A program made the translations under genes and the position numbers. The notes under the pieces are model-generated. The model was not told where the DNA came from. It ran no database searches and worked only from the letters and a program-made list of their open reading frames with translations. Of a stretch of 40,118 nucleotides of DNA, positions 7,073 to 14,554 are shown one piece after another. Source of the stretch: Mycolicibacterium septicum DSM 44393 (GTDB lineage Bacteria > Actinomycetota > Actinomycetes > Mycobacteriales > Mycobacteriaceae); contig NZ_HG322951.1 of NCBI RefSeq assembly GCF_000455325.1, positions 146,393-186,510 on the forward strand, given 5' to 3'. Position 1 is the first letter of the stretch. The number at the start of each line of letters is the position of its first letter.

Positions 7073-7471
7073 ATGAGCAAGACGTTCGCCGCCCGCCTAA
7101 ACCGCCTGTTCGATACGGTTTATCCGCCTGGGCGCGGACCCCACACGTCTGCCGAGGTGATCGCCGCACTCAAGTCCGAGGGCGTCACCATGTCGGCCCC
7201 GTACCTGTCGCAGCTCCGTTCGGGCAACCGGACGAACCCGTCGGTGGCAACCATGGCCGCACTTGCCAACTTCTTCCGGATCAAGCCGGCTTACTTCACC
7301 GATGACGAGTACTACGAGAAGCTCGACAAGGAGCTGACCTGGCTGGCCAGCATGCGTGACGAGGGGATCCGCCGGATCGCCGCCCGCACCGTCGGGCTGT
7401 CCAACGAGGCTCAGCAGGACCTGGTCCAGAAGGTCGACGAGCTGCGCCGCCGCGAGCACCTCGACGACTGA
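7073..7471 (+). CDS. espR: Nucleoid-associated regulator EspR
   Basis: DNA-binding protein of 132 residues, identical in length to M. tuberculosis EspR (Rv3849). That protein dimerises, loops DNA and activates the ESX-1-linked espACD operon as well as wall-lipid genes. The N-terminal XRE-type helix-turn-helix is visible: H-T-S-A-E-V-I-A-A-L at about 25-34, Y-L-S-Q-L-R-S-G-N-R-T-N-P as recognition helix near 43-55, and M-A-A-L-A-N-F-F near 60-67. The C-terminal helical half (about 84-125) is the dimerisation part. The ATG at 7073 follows a perfect GGAGG (7060-7064). A long upstream region with TTTGC half-sites suggests autoregulation. It is convergent with an accessory operon encoding an ImmA-type peptidase. 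Confidence 0.95.
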   Translation: MSKTFAARLNRLFDTVYPPGRGPHTSAEVIAALKSEGVTMSAPYLSQLRSGNRTNPSVATMAALANFFRIKPAYFTDDEYYEKLDKELTWLASMRDEGIRRIAARTVGLSNEAQQDLVQKVDELRRREHLDD

Positions 7472-7504
7472 TTCGTCAGACTCGTCTGGCGTCTCACCGC
7501 GCTC

Positions 7505-7554
7505 AAACCCACGTCAGTGGGGACCATTTCGGTGGTTCCCACTCACGCGGGTTT
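7505..7554. terminator. Bidirectional terminator between espR and the 7-TM gene
   Basis: A large imperfect hairpin: AAACCC/GGGTTT at the base, then CGT/ACG, AGTGGG/CCCACT and ACCA/TGGT around the loop TTTCGG, with three mismatched or wobble positions. A-rich and T-rich ends make it usable on both strands. It reaches the stop codon of the minus-strand gene. Confidence 0.7.
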
Positions 7555-8678
7555 CAGCTGCGTGCCGCTGAGCGGTCCAAATCCCGGTACTGCTCGGCGA
7601 TCGCCAGAATCCATTCCCGGTCTGAATACGATTCGGGCTGGCTGAGCCACGCCAACCCCGGGAACGCCGAATCTCGGTCATCTTCGCGGGTGTCATAGAT
7701 CCACTGGGCGATGGCCCGCGCCTGATCCCGGGGTGACACCTGAGGCCGCTCGGTGTCCCCCAATTCTGTTGCGCCACTTGATCCGCGCGGACCGGCGGTT
7801 TCGTGCCGCCGCGCGTCGGCCGCGGTGGCCTCCAGATAGAGCGCGTCGGAGATCAGCGACATCCGCTCGGCGACGCGGAACACCAGCGGTCCGCGCGGCC
7901 GGACCCCGATGCCCACATCCGGCTGGCGGCGAGCCAGTTCGTTCAGCAGCGGTTTGATGGTCCGCAGTTCGTGTTGTGCACCGAACCAGTCTTCGACGCT
8001 CGGCAGCAGTGATCCGGCGGCGACGACGACCATGGCGCACCCGAGCATGGTCGCGGCGACGCCGACGCCGACGGGCTCGGTCCGCCCCGCGGCCCGGAGC
8101 AGGACGAAGCTGCTGGCAGCGACGATCAGCACCATGCCGACGGTGAACAGGAACAGCGCCCGCCCTCGCCGGCTGCGGTTGGAGTAGCGCAGGCCGGCCC
8201 AGGCCACCAGGGTCAGGGCCAGGAATACGTAGAGCAATGGCAGCAGCCACGACGTGCCGCTCGACCCGAGGTCCCGCCTGAGGTACTCCGAGGGGGACAT
8301 CTCCGGTTGCCTACCGGCACGGAAGAAGATCACCAGGCTGATGACGGCCACGACACCGGCGATGCCGTACTGGATCAGTGCGATGCGCCGGGTGAGGGTG
8401 GCCGAATGACCCGAGGATGCGGTCGTGATCATCACGCAACTGCCGGCGGCACATGCGATCAGCGCGAGCTGGCTCAGGCCGACCGCGATGTTGGGCCAGT
8501 GCACCACCGTGTCGATCAGCAGGGCGAGCGGCTGCCAGTTCAGTGCGGCCACGACGCCGAGGCTGCCCAACGACAGGATCATCGCGGAGCTCACCAGGGA
8601 TTGTTTGTTGACCAGTGCCCAACCGATGCGCAGGCCGGTAGCCAGGCCGAGGAGGCCGGCGATCACCCAGACGATCAA
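7554..8678 (-). CDS. 7-TM membrane protein with cytosolic C-domain (MAB_1171c-type putative transporter)
   Basis: A 374-residue protein with about seven transmembrane helices up to residue 220, then a soluble region. The first part of that region, with H-E-L-R-T-I-K-P-L-L-N-E-L and F-R-V-A-E-R-M-S-L-I-S-D-A-L-Y-L, resembles the DUF6545 tail of MAB_1171c-type putative transporters. The final 80 residues are polar. The TTG at 8678 is inferred as start: it overlaps the TGA of the ImmA-type gene as TTGA, with GGAGAGG upstream, while the longer open frame merely shadows the peptidase gene. Coupling suggests the two proteins are made together. Similar membrane proteins are often paired with ImmA/IrrE peptidases and XRE regulators in actinobacteria. 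No transported substrate can be named. Confidence 0.72.
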   Translation of the reverse strand: MIVWVIAGLLGLATGLRIGWALVNKQSLVSSAMILSLGSLGVVAALNWQPLALLIDTVVHWPNIAVGLSQLALIACAAGSCVMITTASSGHSATLTRRIALIQYGIAGVVAVISLVIFFRAGRQPEMSPSEYLRRDLGSSGTSWLLPLLYVFLALTLVAWAGLRYSNRSRRGRALFLFTVGMVLIVAASSFVLLRAAGRTEPVGVGVAATMLGCAMVVVAAGSLLPSVEDWFGAQHELRTIKPLLNELARRQPDVGIGVRPRGPLVFRVAERMSLISDALYLEATAADARRHETAGPRGSSGATELGDTERPQVSPRDQARAIAQWIYDTREDDRDSAFPGLAWLSQPESYSDREWILAIAEQYRDLDRSAARS

Positions 8679-9166
8679 CCAAATGCCTCTCCGAGGCGCA
8701 CCTGCACGATCGATGACCGGTCGGAGGGCAGCCGGCCGAGGCGGTAGAGCAGGAGCGCGGCGAAGTCCTCGGCTTCCTGCTCGATGTCTTCGCCGTTGGG
8801 ACCCATGCAGCCGGTCCGTTGGTTGAGCATGTAGCTGATCAGATCCGAGGTGGCCACCTCGGCGGTAGCCGCGGCCGCGTCGACGATCGAGATGCCCTCG
8901 TGGCCCAGCACCAGGTGGCCGAGCTCGTGAGCCAGGGTGCGGTCCCAGGCCGGCAGGCCCTGTTGGATGAGGAACACATCGCGGTCGGCATACTGACGCC
9001 ACTGGCCGCAGACCCCGGGCGGAAGCTCGGCCATGGTCAGTTCGATCGGCCTGCCGCGGTCTGCGCTCACCGCGTCGACCAGGCGGGTCAATGTGACTTC
9101 GCCCTGTCGAGGGGCGAGGTCGAGAACCTCGTTGACAGCGCGCGTGACGCTTCGACTGGCGGACAT
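8675..9166 (-). CDS. ImmA/IrrE-type zinc metallopeptidase
   Basis: A 163-residue gluzincin-like protease with the zinc motif H80-E-L-G-H84 in LAHELGHLVLGHE, and the downstream helix E-Q-E-A-E-D-F-A-A-L-L-L that supplies the third ligand in ImmA/IrrE proteins. There is no signal peptide, so it is cytoplasmic. Known ImmA and IrrE proteases cleave XRE-family repressors (ImmR, DdrO) and so release their regulons. ATG at 9166 follows GGAAAGGGGG and gives an N-terminus without the basic extension. The 3' end overlaps the 7-TM gene by 4 nt, and the mucin-like gene lies 37 bp upstream on the same strand. The XRE-type protein EspR is encoded two genes away, convergently. The target is unknown. Confidence 0.82.
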   Translation of the reverse strand: MSASRSVTRAVNEVLDLAPRQGEVTLTRLVDAVSADRGRPIELTMAELPPGVCGQWRQYADRDVFLIQQGLPAWDRTLAHELGHLVLGHEGISIVDAAAATAEVATSDLISYMLNQRTGCMGPNGEDIEQEAEDFAALLLYRLGRLPSDRSSIVQVRLGEAFG

Positions 9167-9203
9167 GATCCCCCTTTCCACCCGTGATTCTCCCAGGTCG
9201 TTC

Positions 9204-10466
9204 CTAACGCATGAACCGACTGGCGTCGATTCGGACCGTACGGCCGGCTTTCGCCTGCCGGTAACCCACGAGCCCACCCAGACCGGTCAGTGCCATCATC
9301 CCCGTCACGCCGGGCAGGGCCATCGCCGCGATCTCCAGCGTGTTCGCGGTGCGCAGGTAGTCCGTGTAGCCGGCCCGGAAGGACGCCGGCGGGAGGCCCG
9401 CGTCCAAACCGGCGGCGGCGGGAGGCCTCGTCTGGGTCCGCATCTTGGTGTTGGGCTGTACATCTGGTCCCGACCTCGGCCCGGACTGCGGCCCATGGTC
9501 AGAGCCCGGGGCGCCCAACGGCACCGCGAGCGGCGGCACGATGACAGGCAGCACGACCACCGGAACGGCTACCGGCGCTGCCCCGGCCGCAGCGGCCAGA
9601 CCGGGCGGGGGCGGCGCGGCCACGTCGTCGGCCACCTGGGCCTGCGGTGGCGGCAACAGCATCTGCGGCGGGCGCGGGAAGTTGAACGGCGCGGGCACCC
9701 CGCCGCCGACTCCGCCGCCTCCTCCTCCGACCGGGCCGCCGATGAGGGTCGTGGTGGTTTCGGTGGTCCCCGAAGAAGTGGTCCCCGAAGTCGCAGAGGT
9801 CGTTTCCGAGGTCGACTTGGTGGTCTCGGTCGTCTCCGAGGTCGACTCGGTCGTCTTCGTGGTGGTCGCGGTCGTCTCGGTCGTGCGCGAGGTGGTCGCA
9901 GTCGTTGTGGCCGTCGTCGTCGCAGACGTCGTCACCGTGGTCTCGGTCGACGACACCGCCGTGGTCGTCTCGACGGTGCCCGAAGTCGTGGGTGTCTCCG
10001 ACTCGGTCGGCTTCGTGGGCGTGGCCGTGTCGGTCTTGGTCGGCGTCGCCGTGTCGGTCTTGGTGGGGGTGTCGGTCTTGGTGGGGGTGTCGGTTCCGGT
10101 TTGCGGAGGCGTCCGGGTACCGGACGGTTGCGACGGCCCGGTGGGTTCGTCGGTCTTGGTCGGTTTGCCCGTCGTCTTGGTGGGCTTGCCGCTCGTCTTG
10201 GTGGGTTTGTGGGACGTGCGGGTACCCGGCGAGCCTCCGCCGTCGTCACCTTCGCCCTGGGAGTCGCCGTCCTGACCGTGGCCTTGGCCATGGTCCTTGC
10301 CGCCGTGCCCGTCGTGCCCGTTGCCGGCATTGTTCGACGAGCCCTGACCGCTGTCGGGCCGACCCCGATCCGGATCGGCAAACGCCAACGCTCCCCCGAC
10401 ACCGGCGATGATCAGGCCAGTAAGCACCAGACCGGTCGAGGCGGCGACGCGCAACCGCGAACGCAC
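9204..10466 (-). CDS. Mucin-like Thr/Pro-rich wall-spanning protein
   Basis: A 420-residue low-complexity surface protein. It has an N-terminal signal or anchor helix (about residues 8-30, ending A-L-A-F-A-D), then a Gly/Asp/His-rich stretch (about 36-70, many H and D that could bind metal). Lys-Pro-Thr-Lys-Thr repeats follow (about 75-150), then a nearly pure Thr/Ser/Glu segment (about 155-245), a Gly run, and Pro/Ala/Val-rich sequence. A C-terminal hydrophobic helix follows (about 380-405) with a basic tail. The architecture predicts an extracytoplasmic O-mannosylated stalk held in the membrane. The start is GTG at 10466 with AAAGGGTGG upstream; the longer open frame adds an Arg-rich extension across the divergent promoter. 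It heads the operon with the peptidase and 7-TM genes. No enzymatic domain is seen. Confidence 0.75.
   Translation of the reverse strand: MRSRLRVAASTGLVLTGLIIAGVGGALAFADPDRGRPDSGQGSSNNAGNGHDGHGGKDHGQGHGQDGDSQGEGDDGGGSPGTRTSHKPTKTSGKPTKTTGKPTKTDEPTGPSQPSGTRTPPQTGTDTPTKTDTPTKTDTATPTKTDTATPTKPTESETPTTSGTVETTTAVSSTETTVTTSATTTATTTATTSRTTETTATTTKTTESTSETTETTKSTSETTSATSGTTSSGTTETTTTLIGGPVGGGGGGVGGGVPAPFNFPRPPQMLLPPPQAQVADDVAAPPPPGLAAAAGAAPVAVPVVVLPVIVPPLAVPLGAPGSDHGPQSGPRSGPDVQPNTKMRTQTRPPAAAGLDAGLPPASFRAGYTDYLRTANTLEIAAMALPGVTGMMALTGLGGLVGYRQAKAGRTVRIDASRFMR
10027..10100. repeat. Short tandem DNA repeat in the mucin-like gene
   Basis: Units resembling gtgtcggtcttggtgggg recur three to four times, encoding Thr-Pro-Thr-Lys-Thr-Asp repeats on the minus strand. 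Such repeats are prone to length change between strains. Confidence 0.6.
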
Positions 10467-10677
10467 GTTGTCACCACCCTTTCGCGCACCGCCCAAACGC
10501 TTCCTTGACGGATTCGATTCTTGCACAAACACGCAGTCCAAATTTGCTAGCTGAGGCGATTGACCGTCCCGATCGCGGGGAGCGGCGGCGGAGCAAATCC
10601 GCCGGACGATACTGTGGGTCTGCAGCAGTTCTGCGGTGACCACCAACACACGACGAATTGACCGGGAGGCAACCGGA

Positions 10678-11334
10678 ATGGGCCTGTTCACGCGACGAAA
10701 AAGCCGCGCCACCCGCCGCGCCGAAGCCCGCGCCATCAAGGCCAAGGCCAAGCTGGAAGCCCGGCTCACCGCAAAGAACGAGGCTCGTCGCATCAAGTCC
10801 GATCAAAAATCCGCGCAGCGGGCCCTCAAAGCTCAGGTCAAGACGCAGCGGGACAGCGACCGCGCGGCCCTCAAGGTGGCCGAGACCGAGTTGAAAGCCG
10901 CCCGCGAGGGACGCCTGCTCGCCCCCGCCAGGATTCGCCGCCTGCTGACCGTCACACGTTTGCTGGCGCCGGTCCTCGTGCCGTTGATCTACCGCGCCGC
11001 CACGGCAGCCCGGGGTGCCCTGGACGAACGGCGCGCCGATCGCCTCGGTGTCCCGCTGGCGCAGCTCGGTCAGTTCTCCGGGCACGGCGCCGAGCTGTCC
11101 GCGCGGATCTCCGGGGCCGAGCAGACGCTCCGGCAGGTCGCCGAGAAGAAGCCGAAGGACGCCGAGACCAAGCAGTTCGTCACGGCGATCAACGAACGGC
11201 TCACCGACCTGGCCGCGGCGGTGACCGCCGCCGAGAACATGCCGACCGCACGTCGCCGCGGCGCCCACGCGGCCATCGCCGCCCAGCTCGACGGCATCGA
11301 TGCCGACCTGATGGCTCGGCTGGGACTGGTCTGA
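10678..11334 (+). CDS. Conserved basic coiled-coil protein (Rv3850-like, DUF6474 type)
   Basis: A 218-residue protein, the same length as M. tuberculosis Rv3850. The first 90 residues are strongly basic and helical (RRKSRATRRAEAR then many Lys/Arg/Ala heptads). A hydrophobic stretch at about 93-115 may touch the membrane, and an amphipathic helical half follows, with Thr/Glu/Lys-rich coiled coil from about 140. ATG at 10678 is chosen because GGGAGG (10664-10669) lies 8 bp upstream. The next gene starts 10 bp after the stop, suggesting an operon with the copper genes. In M. tuberculosis it directly follows espR; here an accessory operon separates them. Function is unknown. Confidence 0.8.
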   Translation: MGLFTRRKSRATRRAEARAIKAKAKLEARLTAKNEARRIKSDQKSAQRALKAQVKTQRDSDRAALKVAETELKAAREGRLLAPARIRRLLTVTRLLAPVLVPLIYRAATAARGALDERRADRLGVPLAQLGQFSGHGAELSARISGAEQTLRQVAEKKPKDAETKQFVTAINERLTDLAAAVTAAENMPTARRRGAHAAIAAQLDGIDADLMARLGLV

Positions 11335-11344
11335 GCCCGATTCG

Positions 11345-11869
11345 ATGACCGGCGTCCGTATCGATTCCGCAGCCCCGCTGCGCGGTACGGCCGTCGGGTC
11401 CCTCACCGCCGCATTGGCCGTCGCGGCCCATGGCGTCGCCGGCGGCGCCCTGCCGGGCGGGGCGGTAGCCGCCCAACTCGTCGTCCTCGCGGTGACCCTC
11501 GGATCGGTGGCCGCGACCGTGGCCTGCGCGAACCGCACCGCGGTGTTGTGGGGGCTGCTGGGTACCGGACAGCTGCTGGCCCACATGCTCCTGGCGACGG
11601 CGGGCCACTCGCACAGCGCCCAGCCCGGCTTGATGATGTTCGGCGCGCACCTGGCAGCGGTATCGCTCGGCGCGAGCCTGATCGCCTGCGGTGCCCGGTT
11701 GTGGGCCGCGGTGTCGCGGGTGGTGCGCGCGATGGTCCGGGAGGGCCGGACCGGGCCGGTGTCGACGCTCTGCCGCATGGCACGCGGCACCGACCAGCCG
11801 CTGCAGTCGGCCCTCTTCCTGGCAGTTTCGGTGTCTCACCGGGGTCCACCGGTCGGCGTCAGAGCCTGA
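11345..11869 (+). CDS. 4-TM membrane protein of the copper operon
   Basis: A 174-residue protein with four hydrophobic helices at about residues 15-33, 39-58, 64-84 and 92-122, and a basic cytoplasmic tail. A short His-containing loop G-H-S-H-S between helices 3 and 4, and H-A/H-M residues in the helices, could bind metal. It precedes ycnI by 38 bp and lies 10 bp after the Rv3850-like stop. Small membrane proteins like this often accompany YcnI/CopC/CopD genes in actinobacteria. It occupies the place of M. tuberculosis Rv3851, but homology could not be tested. A copper-related role is inferred from context. Confidence 0.65.
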   Translation: MTGVRIDSAAPLRGTAVGSLTAALAVAAHGVAGGALPGGAVAAQLVVLAVTLGSVAATVACANRTAVLWGLLGTGQLLAHMLLATAGHSHSAQPGLMMFGAHLAAVSLGASLIACGARLWAAVSRVVRAMVREGRTGPVSTLCRMARGTDQPLQSALFLAVSVSHRGPPVGVRA

Positions 11870-11907
11870 CTGTCCCGCCCCGACCAACTCCAGAAAGACA
11901 CCCAGAG

Positions 11908-12558
11908 ATGCAACCCCTCACCGGGGCGCCCTCGCGCGCCCTGCTCACGACCGCGGCGATCGCCGTCACCGGTCTGCTCACCGCCGCACCGGCGTGGGCA
12001 CATGTCCACGTCGATGCCGACAATCCGACGCCGGGATCCACCTCGGTCCTCACCTTCCGGGTCCCCGGCGAGTCCGATACCGGTGCGCTGACAACACAAT
12101 TGACGGTCGATCTGCCCGACGTCGCCTCGGCCCGCACCGAGGTCATGCCGGGCTGGACCACCAAGCTCGACCGTGACACCGCCGCAGGCACGGTCCGGAC
12201 GGTCACCTGGACCGCGGCACCCGGGGTGGGCATCTCACCCGAGCAGTTCGCGCTGTTCCGGGTGTCGGTCAAACTGCCCGATGCTCCGACGGCGAGCTTC
12301 CCCGTCACCCAGACCTACTCCGACGGCTCCGTGGTCCGGTGGGATCAGGCCCCGCTGCCCGACGGCGGCGAGCCCGAGCACCCCGCGCCGCAACTGACGC
12401 TGACCGGAACCCCGCCCCCACCCGAACCTGCCGAACACGGCACCGAGGCACCCCAGGCGAGCACCGTCGACAATTCGGCCCGCTGGCTGGCAGGTGGAGC
12501 GTTGATCGTCGCGGCCGCCGCGGTGGTCGCCAGCCTGCTGACCCGGCGCCGGTCATGA
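11908..12558 (+). CDS. YcnI-type (DUF1775) copper-binding protein
   Basis: A secreted, membrane-tethered protein of 216 residues. A signal peptide ends A-P-A-W-A at residue 31, leaving His32 as the new N-terminus (HVHVDAD). YcnI/DUF1775 proteins bind Cu(II) with exactly such a terminal His in a mono-histidine brace. The body has the typical beta-rich motifs N-P-T-P-G-S near 39-44 and P-G-W-T near 83-86. A Pro-rich linker and C-terminal helix (about 192-212, then RRRS) anchor it. The start ATG gives a proper signal peptide, though the ribosome site is weak. It overlaps copC by 4 nt (ATGA). The likely role is a copper chaperone or acquisition factor outside the membrane. Confidence 0.88.
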   Translation: MQPLTGAPSRALLTTAAIAVTGLLTAAPAWAHVHVDADNPTPGSTSVLTFRVPGESDTGALTTQLTVDLPDVASARTEVMPGWTTKLDRDTAAGTVRTVTWTAAPGVGISPEQFALFRVSVKLPDAPTASFPVTQTYSDGSVVRWDQAPLPDGGEPEHPAPQLTLTGTPPPPEPAEHGTEAPQASTVDNSARWLAGGALIVAAAAVVASLLTRRRS

Positions 12559-13061
12559 GCCGGCTGCTGGCCGCGGCCCTGACCGGGCTGATCCTGGCCG
12601 CCTCTGCACTGCTCGGGGCCCCGGCCGCGTCGGCGCACGCGGCCCGAGTGGCAGCGGAGCCGGCCGAGCATGCGGCGCTGCGCGCCTCCCCTCCGCGGGT
12701 GAGCGCCACCTTCAACGAGGCGCTGCAGCCGGCCTTCGCCAGCATGACCGTCGTCGGCCCGGACAACAACCTGTGGTCCGAGGGTGATCCGTCGGTCGCC
12801 GGTGCGGTGCTGAGCGTCGGGGTCCGCCCACTGGGCCCGGCCGGTACGTACACCGTGAACTACCGGGTGACCTCCGCAGACGGGCATGTGGTCTCGGGTT
12901 CCTGGTCGTTCGACCTGACCGTCGCCGGAGCGGGCACTCCTGGGCCTGCCGCCTCCTCACCGGCGCAGTCCGACGGCGGCATCGTGGTGTGGCCGTTCGT
13001 TCTGGTCGCCGTCGTACTCATCGGCGGCGGAGCCTGGTGGGCGGTCCGGCGTCAACGGTGA
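12555..13061 (+). CDS. copC: CopC-type copper-binding protein
   Basis: A 168-residue exported protein. The signal peptide ends A-A-S-A at 27, exposing His28 as the N-terminal Cu(II) ligand. The second site, S-A-D-G-H-V-V-S-G near 107-115 with Asp109 and His111, is the canonical CopC Cu(II) site. The Met-rich Cu(I) site is absent, so this is the Cu(II)-only class. A C-terminal helix (about 142-163) followed by RRQR anchors it. Its ATG lies within the ycnI stop (ATGA), and its own stop overlaps the copD start (GTGA). CopC delivers copper to CopD or buffers it outside the membrane. Confidence 0.9.
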   Translation: MSRLLAAALTGLILAASALLGAPAASAHAARVAAEPAEHAALRASPPRVSATFNEALQPAFASMTVVGPDNNLWSEGDPSVAGAVLSVGVRPLGPAGTYTVNYRVTSADGHVVSGSWSFDLTVAGAGTPGPAASSPAQSDGGIVVWPFVLVAVVLIGGGAWWAVRRQR

Positions 13062-13891
13062 CCGGCGCGCTGATCCGGGCGCTGGCTGACGGCGCCGCCA
13101 TCGTCACGCTCGGCCTGGCCGCGGTGCCACTCCTCGAATCCGACCGCTACCGCGCCGAGTCGAGCCGGCGGGCGGCCGGGCCGCTCGCCCTGGCCGCGGC
13201 GATCTGGCTGCCGGCCGAGATCGTGCGGTTGACGGTGGAGGCGGCACAGACCGCGGGAGTCGGGTTCTGGCAGATCGGCGTGCGCACCCTGACCGACTTC
13301 GGTCTGTACACCGCCTCCGGACGCTCAGGGCTGGTCGGCATCGCGGCGGCACTCATCGTCGGTGTGGTGGCGATCCTCGTTCCGCGCGGCGCCACCACCA
13401 CGTCCGCGATTGTCGGCGTCGCAGCCGTCGGGATGGCCGCCAGGACTCTGACCGGACACCTTTCGGAGAGCCCGATCGGTGGGATGGCCGTGGCGGTGCA
13501 CGCACTGGCGGCGGCGGTGTGGTGCGGCGTGCTGGCGGCGCTGGTGCTGACGGTGACACATCGCGGCCAGTGGGCCAGGGTGCTGCCCCGGTTCTCACAG
13601 TTGTCGCTGTCGTGCGTGGGTGTGCTGCTGATCGCCGGTGTGGCCGGAGCCGCGATCAAGTTGAACTCGCCCGCCGAGTTGTGGGGAACCGGCTACGGCC
13701 GGCTGTTGGCGGCCAAAGTGGTCGTGACCGTGATCTTGTTGGTGCTGGCCTGGCGAAACCGGTCGCAGTGGCTGCCCGCGGCGCGGGCACACCGCAGCAG
13801 CGCCGCGTTGTCGCAGCACCGTTCGTTGGTGGAATTGGGCATGATGGCTGTTGCGGTCACCCTTGCCGCGGCTCTGGCCGTCACGGGTTGA
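13058..13891 (+). CDS. copD: CopD-type copper transport membrane protein
   Basis: A 277-residue integral membrane protein with about eight hydrophobic helices, a size matching the stand-alone CopD domain. Conserved CopD-like features include G-H-L near residue 131 and the helix A-V-H-A-L-A-A-A-V-W near 147-156. The GTG start overlaps the copC stop (GTGA), so translation is coupled. CopD is thought to import copper across the cytoplasmic membrane with CopC as donor. In many actinobacteria CopC and CopD are fused, but here they are separate and follow YcnI. The 3' end is 82 bp before hns. Confidence 0.86.
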   Translation: MTGALIRALADGAAIVTLGLAAVPLLESDRYRAESSRRAAGPLALAAAIWLPAEIVRLTVEAAQTAGVGFWQIGVRTLTDFGLYTASGRSGLVGIAAALIVGVVAILVPRGATTTSAIVGVAAVGMAARTLTGHLSESPIGGMAVAVHALAAAVWCGVLAALVLTVTHRGQWARVLPRFSQLSLSCVGVLLIAGVAGAAIKLNSPAELWGTGYGRLLAAKVVVTVILLVLAWRNRSQWLPAARAHRSSAALSQHRSLVELGMMAVAVTLAAALAVTG

Positions 13892-13973
13892 CCGCTGCGG
13901 CGCCTGGCATGATGGGAAACACTGCCGGCCCCCGCCCACCGCGGAACACCAGATACTGCAAAGGAGCAGCCAG

Positions 13974-14510
13974 ATGGCAGAGCAGCAGGATCAACCCGCC
14001 GAGAAGCCCGAAACCGCGGCCCAGTCGGCTGCGGCCGATGCGCCGGCGGCGGGCGCGGATCCAGCTCCTCCCACTCCGGCACCGGCTCCTCCCACCCCGG
14101 CTCCCAAACCCGGCCCTCCGCCCGCCAAGAAGGCTGCTGCGAAGAAGGCGCCCGCCAAGAAGGCCGCAGCGAAGAAGGCTCCTGCCAAGGCCGCCAAGAA
14201 AGCTCCGGCGAAGAAGGCCCCGGCCAAGAAGGCTCAGCCTGCCCCGCCGAGCACCCCGGCCACCCCGCCTCCGGTCAAGGCGGCCCCCGCTCCCGTCACT
14301 CCCCTGCCTGATGTCGCGAAGGCCGCCAAAGAGGCTGCGGCCCAAGCCAAGTCGACTGTCACCTCGGCCGCCAACCCGGTGTCCGGGCCGGTGCCGGTGC
14401 CGATCAGCGAGAGTCCGTCGTCCAAGTTGCCACTCGCCGCGGCGGTGGCCGTGGGCGTTTTGGCGGTGCTGCTGGTGTTGCTCAGCCGCCGTCATTCCGA
14501 CGAGAGCTGA
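13974..14510 (+). CDS. hns: Lys/Ala/Pro-rich membrane-anchored nucleoid protein Hns
   Basis: A 178-residue protein homologous in position and layout to M. tuberculosis Rv3852 (Hns). The N-terminus is acidic and Ala/Pro-rich, then a histone-H1-like run of A-K-K-A and P-A-K-K repeats (about 50-88) that should bind DNA. A Pro/Ala/Val stretch follows, and a C-terminal hydrophobic helix (about 153-170) ending SRRHSDES. The helix predicts attachment of the nucleoid to the membrane. ATG at 13974 follows AAGGAG (13961-13966). The protein is longer than the 134-residue M. tuberculosis form, mostly in low-complexity sequence. It is unrelated to enterobacterial H-NS in fold. Confidence 0.88.
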   Translation: MAEQQDQPAEKPETAAQSAAADAPAAGADPAPPTPAPAPPTPAPKPGPPPAKKAAAKKAPAKKAAAKKAPAKAAKKAPAKKAPAKKAQPAPPSTPATPPPVKAAPAPVTPLPDVAKAAKEAAAQAKSTVTSAANPVSGPVPVPISESPSSKLPLAAAVAVGVLAVLLVLLSRRHSDES

Positions 14511-14517
14511 TCTGGGC

Positions 14518-14548
14518 TTGACCCTGACGCGACGTCAGGGTCGATAGT
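14518..14548 (+). promoter_or_regulatory. MerR-type promoter/operator with 19-bp spacer
   Basis: A perfect 10-bp inverted repeat (GACCCTGACG at 14520-14529 and CGTCAGGGTC at 14533-14542, centre CGA) lies between TTGACC (-35, 14518-14523) and GATAGT (-10, 14543-14548). The spacer is 19 bp, the hallmark of MerR-activated promoters. The predicted start of transcription falls at about 14555, the A of the ATG. Confidence 0.72.
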
Positions 14549-14554
14549 GGCCTC

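Noticed and set aside
8679..9002. N-terminal extension of the 7-TM gene
   Set aside because: It overlaps the peptidase gene and encodes a Gly/Arg-rich shadow; TTG at the TTGA overlap is a better start.
9445..10275. Plus-strand frame through the mucin-like gene (Val/Gly-rich repeats)
   Set aside because: The repeats read in the other direction also lack stops; only the minus frame has a signal helix, a ribosome site and a C-terminal anchor.
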